Positions 1-5,002 of a stretch of 5,002 bases of DNA are shown here, piece by piece; the first letter of the stretch is position 1, and the number at the start of each line of letters is the position of its first letter. The position numbers were made by a program, and so were the translations under genes. The notes under the pieces are model-generated. The model was not told where the DNA came from. It did no database searches and saw only the letters and a list, made by a program, of their open reading frames with translations. Location: positions 1,695-6,696 of the forward strand of contig DKNM01000071.1 in NCBI GenBank assembly GCA_002470695.1. Direction: 5' to 3'. This stretch comes from Candidatus Neomicrothrix sp. UBA7388. Its GTDB lineage: Bacteria > Actinomycetota > Acidimicrobiia > Acidimicrobiales > Poriferisodalaceae.

Positions 1-23
1 AAGACCTTTGTGCCATAAGCGAT

Positions 24-983
24 TCAATTTTGATTCTTTGACACCCTGATTTCGCCAACAGTTTCTCCAGACCAGTTACGCAACAACCTAGGCGCCGCAA
101 AGTCAATGCAACCTAAACGGTCCAGAAGCCATTCTGTTGCGACCTCGGCACCTCGGGCTTCTCCATCTCGCGTTTTTAACGCGAACGCGTGCCCAGTCCG
201 AAGGTCCACTCCGCAGAACACCCCCTCAGCGCCAGTCTTCACAACAGCATCACCACCCGCTAATTCAATAATTCTGGTGCACGCTCTCTCCGTGCCCGCG
301 ACAAGAAAAGGCTCTCTTGCCATCGCCTCTAATAACCTTCGGCCCGATCCCCGCGCTCTAAGTTGTGACCAGCCTCCAGCTAGATGGCTTAAAGGGATTG
401 ACCACACCGGTATTCCGCACCCGTCTATGCCAGGTGTTTGATCGCTCAAATTAACTCTGCAAAAGTCCTCGATAGCCGGGGTAACTAACTTTTTCATTAC
501 GGGATGATCTGGGGAGAGATATCCGGCAACGTTGACTCCTAAATGTTGCGCCATGCAAAGAAATCCTGTGTGTTTCCCTGAACAGTTGTTATGACGACTA
601 TCTGCGTTGACTCCTGAAGCTATGAGGTCGCGAGCGGCCGCGGAGTGCGAGGGCAGGTGGCTTCCGCACTCAAGAGCTGCATGTGAATACCCCATTTGTT
701 CTAACCACCGATCGACGACCTGGACGTGGCGCGGTTCGCCACCATGGCTTGCGCATGAGATTGCTAGCTGTTCGTCGGTCAGACCGTTCGAAGCGACGAT
801 TCCCTCGCTAACGAGTGGCGTCGCCTGTATTGGCTTGAGAGAAGAGCGCGGCAACGTGGGTCGACCGCTATCTCCCCAGGCTTCCACCAACTTGCCGGTG
901 CCATCAACAAGAGCGATATCGACTCGGTGAACACTTTCTACGACCGAACCTCGCGTGACTTCAATGAGTAGCGGATCTTTCAC
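24..983 (-). CDS. Asparaginase, type II-family (Rhizobium etli inducible-enzyme fold)
   Basis: Predicted L-asparaginase that hydrolyses asparagine to aspartate and ammonia. The 319-residue protein has the conserved blocks of the Asparaginase_II family, which is unrelated to the classical E. coli AnsA/AnsB fold: EVTRG near the start (8-12), RSSLKPIQA (46-54), SCASHGGEPRHV (76-87), NNCSGKHTGF (132-141), DGCGIP (187-192) and VVKTGAEGVFCG (247-258). By alignment from memory with the R. etli enzyme, Ser47/Lys50 and Ser79/Lys249 would be the two Ser-Lys pairs, and Cys134, Lys137 and Cys189 the zinc site; all are present, so it looks active. There is no signal peptide, so it is probably cytoplasmic. 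The start is GTG, with a GAAAG-like purine stretch about 9 bases upstream; no in-frame ATG fits better. It ends in TGA, which shows that TGA works as a stop in this genome. It diverges from the SDR at 1049. The substrate is inferred from the family; some members act poorly on asparagine. Confidence 0.9.
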   Translation of the reverse strand: MKDPLLIEVTRGSVVESVHRVDIALVDGTGKLVEAWGDSGRPTLPRSSLKPIQATPLVSEGIVASNGLTDEQLAISCASHGGEPRHVQVVDRWLEQMGYSHAALECGSHLPSHSAAARDLIASGVNADSRHNNCSGKHTGFLCMAQHLGVNVAGYLSPDHPVMKKLVTPAIEDFCRVNLSDQTPGIDGCGIPVWSIPLSHLAGGWSQLRARGSGRRLLEAMAREPFLVAGTERACTRIIELAGGDAVVKTGAEGVFCGVDLRTGHAFALKTRDGEARGAEVATEWLLDRLGCIDFAAPRLLRNWSGETVGEIRVSKNQN

Positions 984-1048
984 TGCATCAGTCTTTCAGA
1001 GCGCCGGACTCAGAGTCCTGCAAGAATCTTGACGAGGAAAGGTACTCC
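984..1048. promoter_or_regulatory. Divergent intergenic region with two adjacent dyads
   Basis: This 65-bp spacer must hold the promoters of both the asparaginase (minus) and the SDR (plus), unless these lie inside coding sequence. It contains two neighbouring inverted repeats, each with a single central base: GGACTC-A-GAGTCC (1006-1018) and CAAGA-A-TCTTG (1021-1031). They differ in sequence but are two bases apart, as expected of operator half-sites or small hairpins. No convincing -35/-10 pair can be read on either strand. A strong ribosome binding site for the SDR, GAGGAAAGG at 1034-1042, ends 6 bases before its ATG. A role as a shared operator is inference. Confidence 0.45.
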
Positions 1049-1792
1049 ATGTCAGGACTTGAAGGACGACTAGCACTTGTGACCGGCGCGAGCCGCGGAA
1101 TTGGCGAACATTGCGCTCGCGCTTTAGCCGAAAACGGCGCTCGCGTTGCGCTAGCAGCCCGATCGAAAGACGACCTTGACAGAGTTGCAGAGAACTTACC
1201 GAACGACCCGGTCGTTCTAACGGTTGATTTAGAAGAAAAGGGAGCAGGCGCATCGCTTGCATCGGAGGCCGTGGCGGCGCTCGGTGGTGTAGATATCTTG
1301 GTCAACAACGCGGGGGTAAGTGAGATCAAGGGCCAGGATGAAATGCTCATGAGGTTGAACTACCACGCGCCATTGGAAACAACCAAAGCCTTAGCGCGGC
1401 AAATGTCCGAAAGAGGAAACGGATCAATCATCCATATGTCCTCGGTAGCGGGTGCCAGTGGCGTCGCAGAGCTACCAACATACGGAGCGTCGAAAGCCGC
1501 ACTAGATTCTCTGACTAGGAGTCAAGCAGCACAATACGGGAAGTTCGGTATTCGGGTAAATGCAGTTGCTCCGGGCCTTATCATCACTGAAATGTGGGCG
1601 GAAGGTAGAAAAACACCTGGGCTAGCTGACGGCCTCGCAGATCATATTGCGCTCGGAAGATGGGGACAGCCCGAAGAAATTGGATCAGTTGTCGCATTTC
1701 TTGCAGGTGATGCTGCGGCCTATGTCACAGGCCAAACCATCATCGTTGATGGCGGGTTCCACGGAGTAACAGCTTGGGGTCATTACTCCTAG
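1049..1792 (+). CDS. SDR family oxidoreductase (classical, FabG-like)
   Basis: Cytoplasmic NAD(P)H-dependent short-chain dehydrogenase/reductase of 247 residues, the usual length for classical SDRs. The Rossmann glycine motif TGASRGIG is at 12-19, NNAG at 86-89, the active-site Asn at 104, catalytic Ser132 in HMSSVAG, and Tyr145/Lys149 in YGASK, giving a complete Asn-Ser-Tyr-Lys tetrad. RVNAVAPG follows, and the C-terminal VTGQTIIVDGGF is standard. Arg38 at the end of the second strand (LAARS) suggests NADP(H) preference. The ATG is supported by GAGGAAAGG just upstream. The gene ends in TAG 4 bp from the stop of the convergent ligase, leaving no room for a separate terminator. The substrate cannot be read from the sequence; 3-oxoacyl or secondary-alcohol substrates are typical. 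The neighbouring acyl-CoA ligase would fit an acyl substrate, but the two genes are convergent, so they are not one operon. Confidence 0.93.
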   Translation: MSGLEGRLALVTGASRGIGEHCARALAENGARVALAARSKDDLDRVAENLPNDPVVLTVDLEEKGAGASLASEAVAALGGVDILVNNAGVSEIKGQDEMLMRLNYHAPLETTKALARQMSERGNGSIIHMSSVAGASGVAELPTYGASKAALDSLTRSQAAQYGKFGIRVNAVAPGLIITEMWAEGRKTPGLADGLADHIALGRWGQPEEIGSVVAFLAGDAAAYVTGQTIIVDGGFHGVTAWGHYS

Positions 1793-1796
1793 TGAA

Positions 1797-3485
1797 TTAC
1801 TGACGCCTCAGTTTGTAGTTAGCAGATTCACGGTCCCAGGTATCAGGCGTTACGCCAGCTTCTCTAATTGCTTGTTTGCGAATCTTCCCCGAGGCAGTTT
1901 TATCGAGTTCAGCCACGAACTCGAGGTAACGCGGCACTGTATGGCGAGGCATACGAGGGACGCACCAATCGAGAAAATCGGCCGGGTCTGGAGCGGGGCC
2001 ACTAATAGCTAGCACGGCCTTAATCTCATCCTCTCCGCCTGCTCCATCGACTCGTAAACCAACGGCGGCTGATTCGGTGACTGCTGGGTGCTCGTTAAGT
2101 GCTTGCTCCAACTCGTACGACGAAATGTTCTCTCCTCTTCGGCGAATCCGATCGTTGATTCGATCGACAAAAAACAAGCGCCCGTCGCTATCGATTCGAC
2201 CTGCGTCGCCCGTATGAAACCAAAGGTTTCGCCACGCTTCGACAGTCTTTTCAGGCATTTTGAAATAGCCGACGTTGAAACAAAATGGGACCTTTGGTCG
2301 CACCAAAATTTCGCCTACGTGATCACATGGCAGCTCTATGTCAGTTTCAGGGTCCGCGATTATGACTTCGAAAAAATCTGTTAGAACCGGACCGGCGCAA
2401 CCTGCAAGAACACCGTCGTCAAGGTCGCTGTAAGCAACCATATTGACCTCTGTCATCCCAAACCCCTGGCGCAGTTTTACGCCGAACCTATCTTCCATAG
2501 CGTCACCCCATTCTTCAGCTACCGGAATAGCCAGAATGCGGGTGAGTGCGTGATCTTGATCTAGCGCGGATTCAGGGCTCCGATAAATGAACTCTGGCAT
2601 AACGCCAAGCGCATTAGTAACGGTGATTTGTTCTTCTCGGACGATGCTGAGCCAGTCAGTTACGCTGAAACGCTTCGTGACATGACACGACGCGCCAGAC
2701 AATAAAGATGCGTAAGCCTGCATGAACAAACCATTTGCGTGGAATAAGGGCATGCAGCAGAAATATCGGTCTTTGGAGGTAAGTTCCATCGCCGCAATCG
2801 TTCCAAGGGCAAAGAGGTAGCAATGACCTTGAGGCATCACGACGCCTTTCGCCGGTCCCGTGGTACCGGAGGTGTACATGATCGTGCAGATATCTTCAGG
2901 CCGAGTGTCATGCATCGCCTCAGCATTTGGCTTCGAATCTATGAGACTCTCAAAGCGCATCTGAGTGGCATTGGAGAGCGACGAAGGTAAACCGCTCATG
3001 GGTTTCTCCTCGTCGCTCACCATTATCACCGTTGAAATTGGAGCACCGGAAGTATCGATGCCTTCGAAACGATCGATCAGGCCATCGTCAACGGCGACGA
3101 CACTAGGTGAACTGTTGCGCAATTGATGCTCAAGAAATATGCCCCGTAACTCGGTGTTTATGGGCACAAATATGGCGCCTAGCTTCTGCGCAGCGATCAT
3201 CAGGAGCATGAATTCGCAGCTATTAGTCAGTAACGCAAAAAGTCGGTCTCCGACTTTCAAACCAACCTTTGCTAGACCGCTAGCCAAACAATCCGTTTGG
3301 TAATCAAACTCTCTAAAAGAGATTTGATCGCCGTTTTCGAAAGAAAGAAATTGACGGTCTCCCTGGGTCTTCGCTTGGAAGCGAACTGCCTCTACTAGAG
3401 TCCATTGGTCCCTAGGCAGAGCTGGCCCCAGATCATCGAGCTTTGGATGTCCTCGCACAATTAGGAATCGTAGGCCTTGAAGCAT
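1797..3485 (-). CDS. AMP-forming acyl-CoA synthetase / ATP-dependent acyl-CoA ligase
   Basis: Member of the ANL adenylating superfamily that activates a carboxylic acid with ATP and then forms its CoA thioester. All core motifs are present in its 562 residues: the P-loop YTSGTTGPAKG (204-214), GFGMTE (341-346), FHTGDAG (423-429), the hinge DRINDRIRRRGENIS (441-455) and C-terminal KTASGKIRK (529-537), with Lys534 as the adenylation lysine. The overall look resembles the CaiC-like/crotonobetaine-CoA ligase branch, but the substrate cannot be fixed; short or medium acyl, bile-acid-like or carnitine-like acids are all possible. The start is uncertain: the ATG at 3485 has no visible Shine-Dalgarno and lies 14 bp from the divergent peroxiredoxin ATG. 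An in-frame GTG at 3458 would trim nine residues and is an alternative, since conserved sequence begins only around residue 24. It ends in TAA, tail to tail with the SDR. Confidence 0.93.
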   Translation of the reverse strand: MLQGLRFLIVRGHPKLDDLGPALPRDQWTLVEAVRFQAKTQGDRQFLSFENGDQISFREFDYQTDCLASGLAKVGLKVGDRLFALLTNSCEFMLLMIAAQKLGAIFVPINTELRGIFLEHQLRNSSPSVVAVDDGLIDRFEGIDTSGAPISTVIMVSDEEKPMSGLPSSLSNATQMRFESLIDSKPNAEAMHDTRPEDICTIMYTSGTTGPAKGVVMPQGHCYLFALGTIAAMELTSKDRYFCCMPLFHANGLFMQAYASLLSGASCHVTKRFSVTDWLSIVREEQITVTNALGVMPEFIYRSPESALDQDHALTRILAIPVAEEWGDAMEDRFGVKLRQGFGMTEVNMVAYSDLDDGVLAGCAGPVLTDFFEVIIADPETDIELPCDHVGEILVRPKVPFCFNVGYFKMPEKTVEAWRNLWFHTGDAGRIDSDGRLFFVDRINDRIRRRGENISSYELEQALNEHPAVTESAAVGLRVDGAGGEDEIKAVLAISGPAPDPADFLDWCVPRMPRHTVPRYLEFVAELDKTASGKIRKQAIREAGVTPDTWDRESANYKLRRQ

Positions 3486-3499
3486 CTAGGGTGCTACAG
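3486..3499. promoter_or_regulatory. Very short divergent spacer with peroxiredoxin ribosome binding site
   Basis: Only 14 bp separate the predicted ATG codons of the ligase (minus) and the peroxiredoxin (plus). AGGG at 3488-3491 lies 8 bases before the peroxiredoxin ATG and is a plausible Shine-Dalgarno; it favours the start at 3500 over an in-frame ATG at 3443. The spacer is bounded by an inverted repeat, CATCT (3483-3487) and AGATG (3498-3502), that includes both start codons. If both starts are right, each promoter must lie inside the other gene, or the messages are leaderless. Confidence 0.4.
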
Positions 3500-3985
3500 A
3501 TGGGCCGCCCAACTGTGATTAAAGACTTTGAGGCAATCGACCAACATGGCGAAACAGTTCGCCTGTGTCAGCTTTTAGAGAATGGCCCGCTAGCGCTCTT
3601 CTTCTATCCGCGCGCGTTGAGTCCCGGTTGAACAAAGCAGAGCTGCTACTTCCGGGACTTAAAAAGCGAATTCGCAAAAGTCGGTGCCTCGGTTGTTGGT
3701 GTCAGCGCTGATCCGTGGGATCGGCAACAAAAATTTGATCAGGCCAACAAACTTGGTCTCATGCTGTTATCGGACCCCGATCGACGGATCGCAAAACAGT
3801 TTGGGGTGAAACGACCGGGATCGTTGCCGAACCGACGCAAGACCTTTGTCCTTGACGTCGCTGGCCAAGTTCGGCATGTAATCAGCAGCGAGACAAACAT
3901 GGAAAAACATGCGGACGAAGCTCTAGCGATGATTTTGTCTCTGACTAATCCCGAGAAAAAAAATGGGCAAGATCGCAAGCCATAG
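3500..3985 (+). CDS. Peroxiredoxin (BCP/AhpC-TSA type), putative selenoprotein with in-frame TGA as Sec44
   Basis: Predicted cytosolic thiol/selenol peroxidase reducing hydrogen peroxide or organic hydroperoxides. Read through one in-frame TGA (3629-3631), it gives 161 residues, normal for a one-domain BCP-like peroxiredoxin. Seen: an N-terminal block KDFEAIDQHGETVRL (8-22), strand LALFFYP (31-37), the active-site motif P37-RAL-S41-PG-[TGA44]-TKQS-C49, then FRDLKSEF, VVGVSADP (65-72), LLSDPDRRIAKQFGVKR (89-105), Arg113 in RKTFVLD and a C-terminal VISSETNMEKHADEAL. The TGA falls exactly on the peroxidatic Cys of the PxxxTxxC motif. Cys49, five residues on, would be the resolving residue of an atypical 2-Cys enzyme. 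The start at ATG 3500 has AGGG 8 bases upstream; the 19 codons before it, back to 3443, are antisense to the ligase and not family-like. The stop is TAG. Sec decoding is inference; a sequencing error or nonsense mutation is the alternative. Ordinary gene calling would give only fragments 3443-3631 and 3761-3985. Confidence 0.85.
3617..3662 (+). promoter_or_regulatory. Candidate SECIS-like RNA stem-loop around the in-frame TGA
   Basis: In the mRNA, 3617-3627 (UUGAGUCCCGG) can pair with 3652-3662 (CCGGGACUUAA) in an uninterrupted 11-bp stem with one G-U pair (3619-3660). Its core, GUCCCGG with CCGGGAC, is seven perfect pairs, six of them G-C. Inside it, AGCA (3636-3639) pairs with UGCU (3644-3647) around a GAGC tetraloop whose first base is G. 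The TGA at 3629-3631 sits two bases above the lower stem, in the internal loop. Bacterial SECIS elements overlap or directly follow the UGA and usually have G early in the apical loop, which fits. However, the loop begins only 8 bases after the TGA, closer than in E. coli fdhF, so the geometry is not canonical. The fold was derived by hand without energy calculation. Confidence 0.4.
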
Positions 3986-4000
3986 GGGATCCCCCCGATG
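3981..4000. terminator. Weak hairpin between convergent genes, possible bidirectional terminator
   Basis: At the 3' junction of the peroxiredoxin and the AhpD-like gene, CAT-A-GGGG-ATCC-CCCC-G-ATG can fold with GGGG (3985-3988) on CCCC (3993-3996) plus three outer pairs across an A-G mismatch. It overlaps the peroxiredoxin stop codon and fills most of the 17-bp gap, a typical place for a shared terminator. No T run follows on the plus strand. On the minus strand the nearest T run (complement of the A run at 3956-3963) is about 17 bases past the hairpin, too far for a standard intrinsic terminator. Confidence 0.25.
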
Positions 4001-4002
4001 TC

Positions 4003-4575
4003 TTAGCTCCTACCCATTGACAAAAATTCGTCATTTGGTCGCATAGATGCGAGATGAGCGAGCCGGTTGGACATAGCGAAAAGGCCGGTAATCGCACCGA
4101 TATCCCAAATATCGTCGTCGCTAAACCCGTGACTCCGAAGAAGGTTGTGATCAGACTCCTCTAGGTCTTCTGGGGTACGCGCCAATTTAATAGCGAACGC
4201 GATCATTGCCTTTTGACGGTCGTCCACGTCAGCTTTGCTGGGATCAATAGCTAACTGATCAGCGATCAGCGGATTCTTGGCCCGAATGCGAAGAATTGCT
4301 CCGTGTGCCACTACGCAGTACATGCAGCTGTTCGCCCCGCTGGTTGCGACAACAATCATTTCTCTCTCAGCTTTACTTAATCCGCTATCTCGTTCCATCA
4401 AGGCGTCGTGATAACTCATGAAGGAACGCAACTCGTCTGGACGGTGAGCTAGCGCAAGAAAGACGTTAGGTATAAATCCGGTCTTTTCTTGAATCCCAAC
4501 CATCATTGATCTGAGATCTTCGGGTATATCTTCCAGTGCTGGAACGGGAAAGGTGGAGATAGGCGATTCTGTCAC
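4003..4575 (-). CDS. Peroxidase-related / carboxymuconolactone decarboxylase (AhpD-like) protein
   Basis: AhpD-fold protein of the 'uncharacterised peroxidase-related enzyme' branch. With the GTG start it has 190 residues: ISTFPVP at 6-12, EKTGFIPNVFLALAHRPDEL (30-49), the redox motif C84-MY-C87-VVAH91 (CxxCxxxH), RIRAKNPLIADQLA and a C-terminal HGFSDDDIWDIGAITGLFAMSNRLA. The CxxC/His centre in AhpD reduces a peroxiredoxin partner or carries peroxidase activity, so a thiol-redox role is likely; the substrate is unknown. Both motif cysteines are ordinary TGC codons. The start is uncertain: an in-frame TTG at 4593 would add six residues, but homologues as I recall them begin only a few residues before the FPVP block. 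Neither start has a clear Shine-Dalgarno. It lies just downstream of the SDR ending at 4607, so co-transcription is likely. It converges on the peroxiredoxin, a possible functional partner (inference). Confidence 0.88.
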   Translation of the reverse strand: MTESPISTFPVPALEDIPEDLRSMMVGIQEKTGFIPNVFLALAHRPDELRSFMSYHDALMERDSGLSKAEREMIVVATSGANSCMYCVVAHGAILRIRAKNPLIADQLAIDPSKADVDDRQKAMIAFAIKLARTPEDLEESDHNLLRSHGFSDDDIWDIGAITGLFAMSNRLAHLASMRPNDEFLSMGRS

Positions 4576-4606
4576 CCGTGCAGCATTACACAAGAGCGGG
4601 TTGAGA

Positions 4607-5002
4607 TTACAAATATCCGCGTTTTCTGCCTTCGTAAGTTGCCCACTGACCGGTCCCCGCGGTAATTCCTCCGTCGACTGGGATTGCTGCCCCTGTTATG
4701 AACGACGAGTCTGAAGAAAGTAGGAAAGAAATAGCGGCAGCTACTTCTTCGGGCTCGCCGAACCTACCGAGAGGTAAACGGGCTTCCATGGCATCAGCTA
4801 TCTCTGTGCCGTCTGTGTCTTTGGTGAGTCCGGTGTGGATCGGTCCTGGACAGACGGCGTTGACGCGAATATTGAGATGCCCCAAATCGAGGGCAGCGGC
4901 GCGAGCGAGATTAACGACCGCTCCTTTGGACGCGTTGTACGCCCACAAACCGCTATCGCCTCTCAAACCTGACACGGAACCAGTAATCGCTATCGAACCG
5001 CC
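4607..5002 (-). CDS. SDR family oxidoreductase, partial (5' end outside window)
   Basis: C-terminal 131 residues of a classical short-chain dehydrogenase; the frame stays open to the window edge. The visible part starts in the fourth strand, GGSIAITGSVSG, with the catalytic Ser in GSVSG, followed 13 residues later by Tyr of YNASK with its Lys, then NIRVNAVCPGPIHTGL, LGRFGEPEEVAAAISFLLSSDSSFITGAAIPVDGG and a short tail ending KRGYL. The Rossmann TGxxxGIG half lies beyond 5002. A GTG at 4975 is not the true start, because the catalytic Ser and core strand lie upstream of it in frame. It ends in TAA. The AhpD-like gene begins 13 to 31 bp downstream on the same strand, depending on its start, so the two probably form an operon. 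The substrate is not deducible. Confidence 0.93.
   Translation of the reverse strand, partial: GGSIAITGSVSGLRGDSGLWAYNASKGAVVNLARAAALDLGHLNIRVNAVCPGPIHTGLTKDTDGTEIADAMEARLPLGRFGEPEEVAAAISFLLSSDSSFITGAAIPVDGGITAGTGQWATYEGRKRGYL

Noticed and set aside
1..11. AAGACCTTTGT at the window start repeated at 3839-3849
   Set aside because: An 11-base match is expected a few times by chance in 5 kb, and the second copy is plain coding sequence in the peroxiredoxin.
106..930. Plus-strand open frames 106-441 and 607-930 inside the asparaginase
   Set aside because: They are antisense to a gene with complete catalytic motifs, and their translations look like reverse-frame composition.
988..1350. Minus-strand open frames antisense to the SDR start (988-1350 and 996-1262)
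   Set aside because: They overlap a well-supported SDR, have low-complexity Ser/Ala-rich translations and show no family features.
2088..2384. Plus-strand open frame inside the ligase
   Set aside because: It is a shadow of the ligase coding frame with no recognisable motif or ribosome binding site.
3443..3631. Short open frame starting at ATG 3443 and ending at the TGA, as a separate 62-residue protein
   Set aside because: Its first 19 codons are antisense to the ligase N-terminus and not family-like, and its remainder is the N-terminal part of the peroxiredoxin; the true start is most likely ATG 3500.
3629..3631. TGA read as tryptophan through an alternative genetic code
   Set aside because: The asparaginase gene ends in TGA, TGG is used freely for Trp, and the family residue here is Cys, not Trp.
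3956..3963. A8 run near the peroxiredoxin 3' end as a programmed slippage site
   Set aside because: The zero frame continues normally to TAG 20 bases later and nothing useful is gained in another frame.
3761..3985. Separate gene starting at ATG 3761
   Set aside because: It is the in-frame C-terminal part of the peroxiredoxin; this Met is internal (residue 88), preceded by conserved sequence such as VSADP.

Overview
The window is a gene-dense bacterial stretch of roughly balanced base composition (judged by eye). It holds six protein genes and no rRNA, tRNA, CRISPR array or insertion sequence. The genes look like those of a free-living heterotroph: two short-chain dehydrogenases, an acyl-CoA synthetase, an AhpD-like protein, a peroxiredoxin and a type II-family asparaginase. 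The sequence alone does not fix the phylum. TGA is a genuine stop here, since it ends the asparaginase gene, so the standard code applies.

Layout: an asparaginase II-family gene (24-983, minus) and an SDR oxidoreductase (1049-1792, plus) diverge from a 65-bp spacer that carries two short dyads. The SDR runs tail to tail, 4 bp apart, into an AMP-forming acyl-CoA ligase (1797-3485, minus). The ligase start lies only 14 bp from the start of a divergent peroxiredoxin (3500-3985, plus). The peroxiredoxin converges on an AhpD/carboxymuconolactone-decarboxylase-like gene (4003-4575, minus), which sits directly downstream of a second SDR that runs off the window (4607 to beyond 5002, minus).

The highlight is the peroxiredoxin. 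Its frame is interrupted by exactly one TGA (3629-3631), placed where the peroxidatic cysteine should be: PRALSPG-[TGA]-TKQSC against the family pattern PxxxTPGCTxxSC. The frame then stays open and family-like for another 117 codons to a TAG. The simplest reading is a selenoprotein peroxiredoxin with Sec44 as the attacking residue and Cys49 as the likely resolving cysteine. The RNA around the TGA can form an 11-bp stem (3617-3627 with 3652-3662), a possible SECIS element of unusual geometry. Standard gene callers would split this gene into two fragments or call it a pseudogene.

Functionally, the ligase and two SDRs suggest oxidation of a carboxylic acid or lipid-like substrate. The peroxiredoxin and AhpD-like protein suggest peroxide defence. 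A direct link between these sets is inference from proximity only. Selenocysteine machinery (selA, selB, selC, selD) is not in the window and would have to be elsewhere in the genome.
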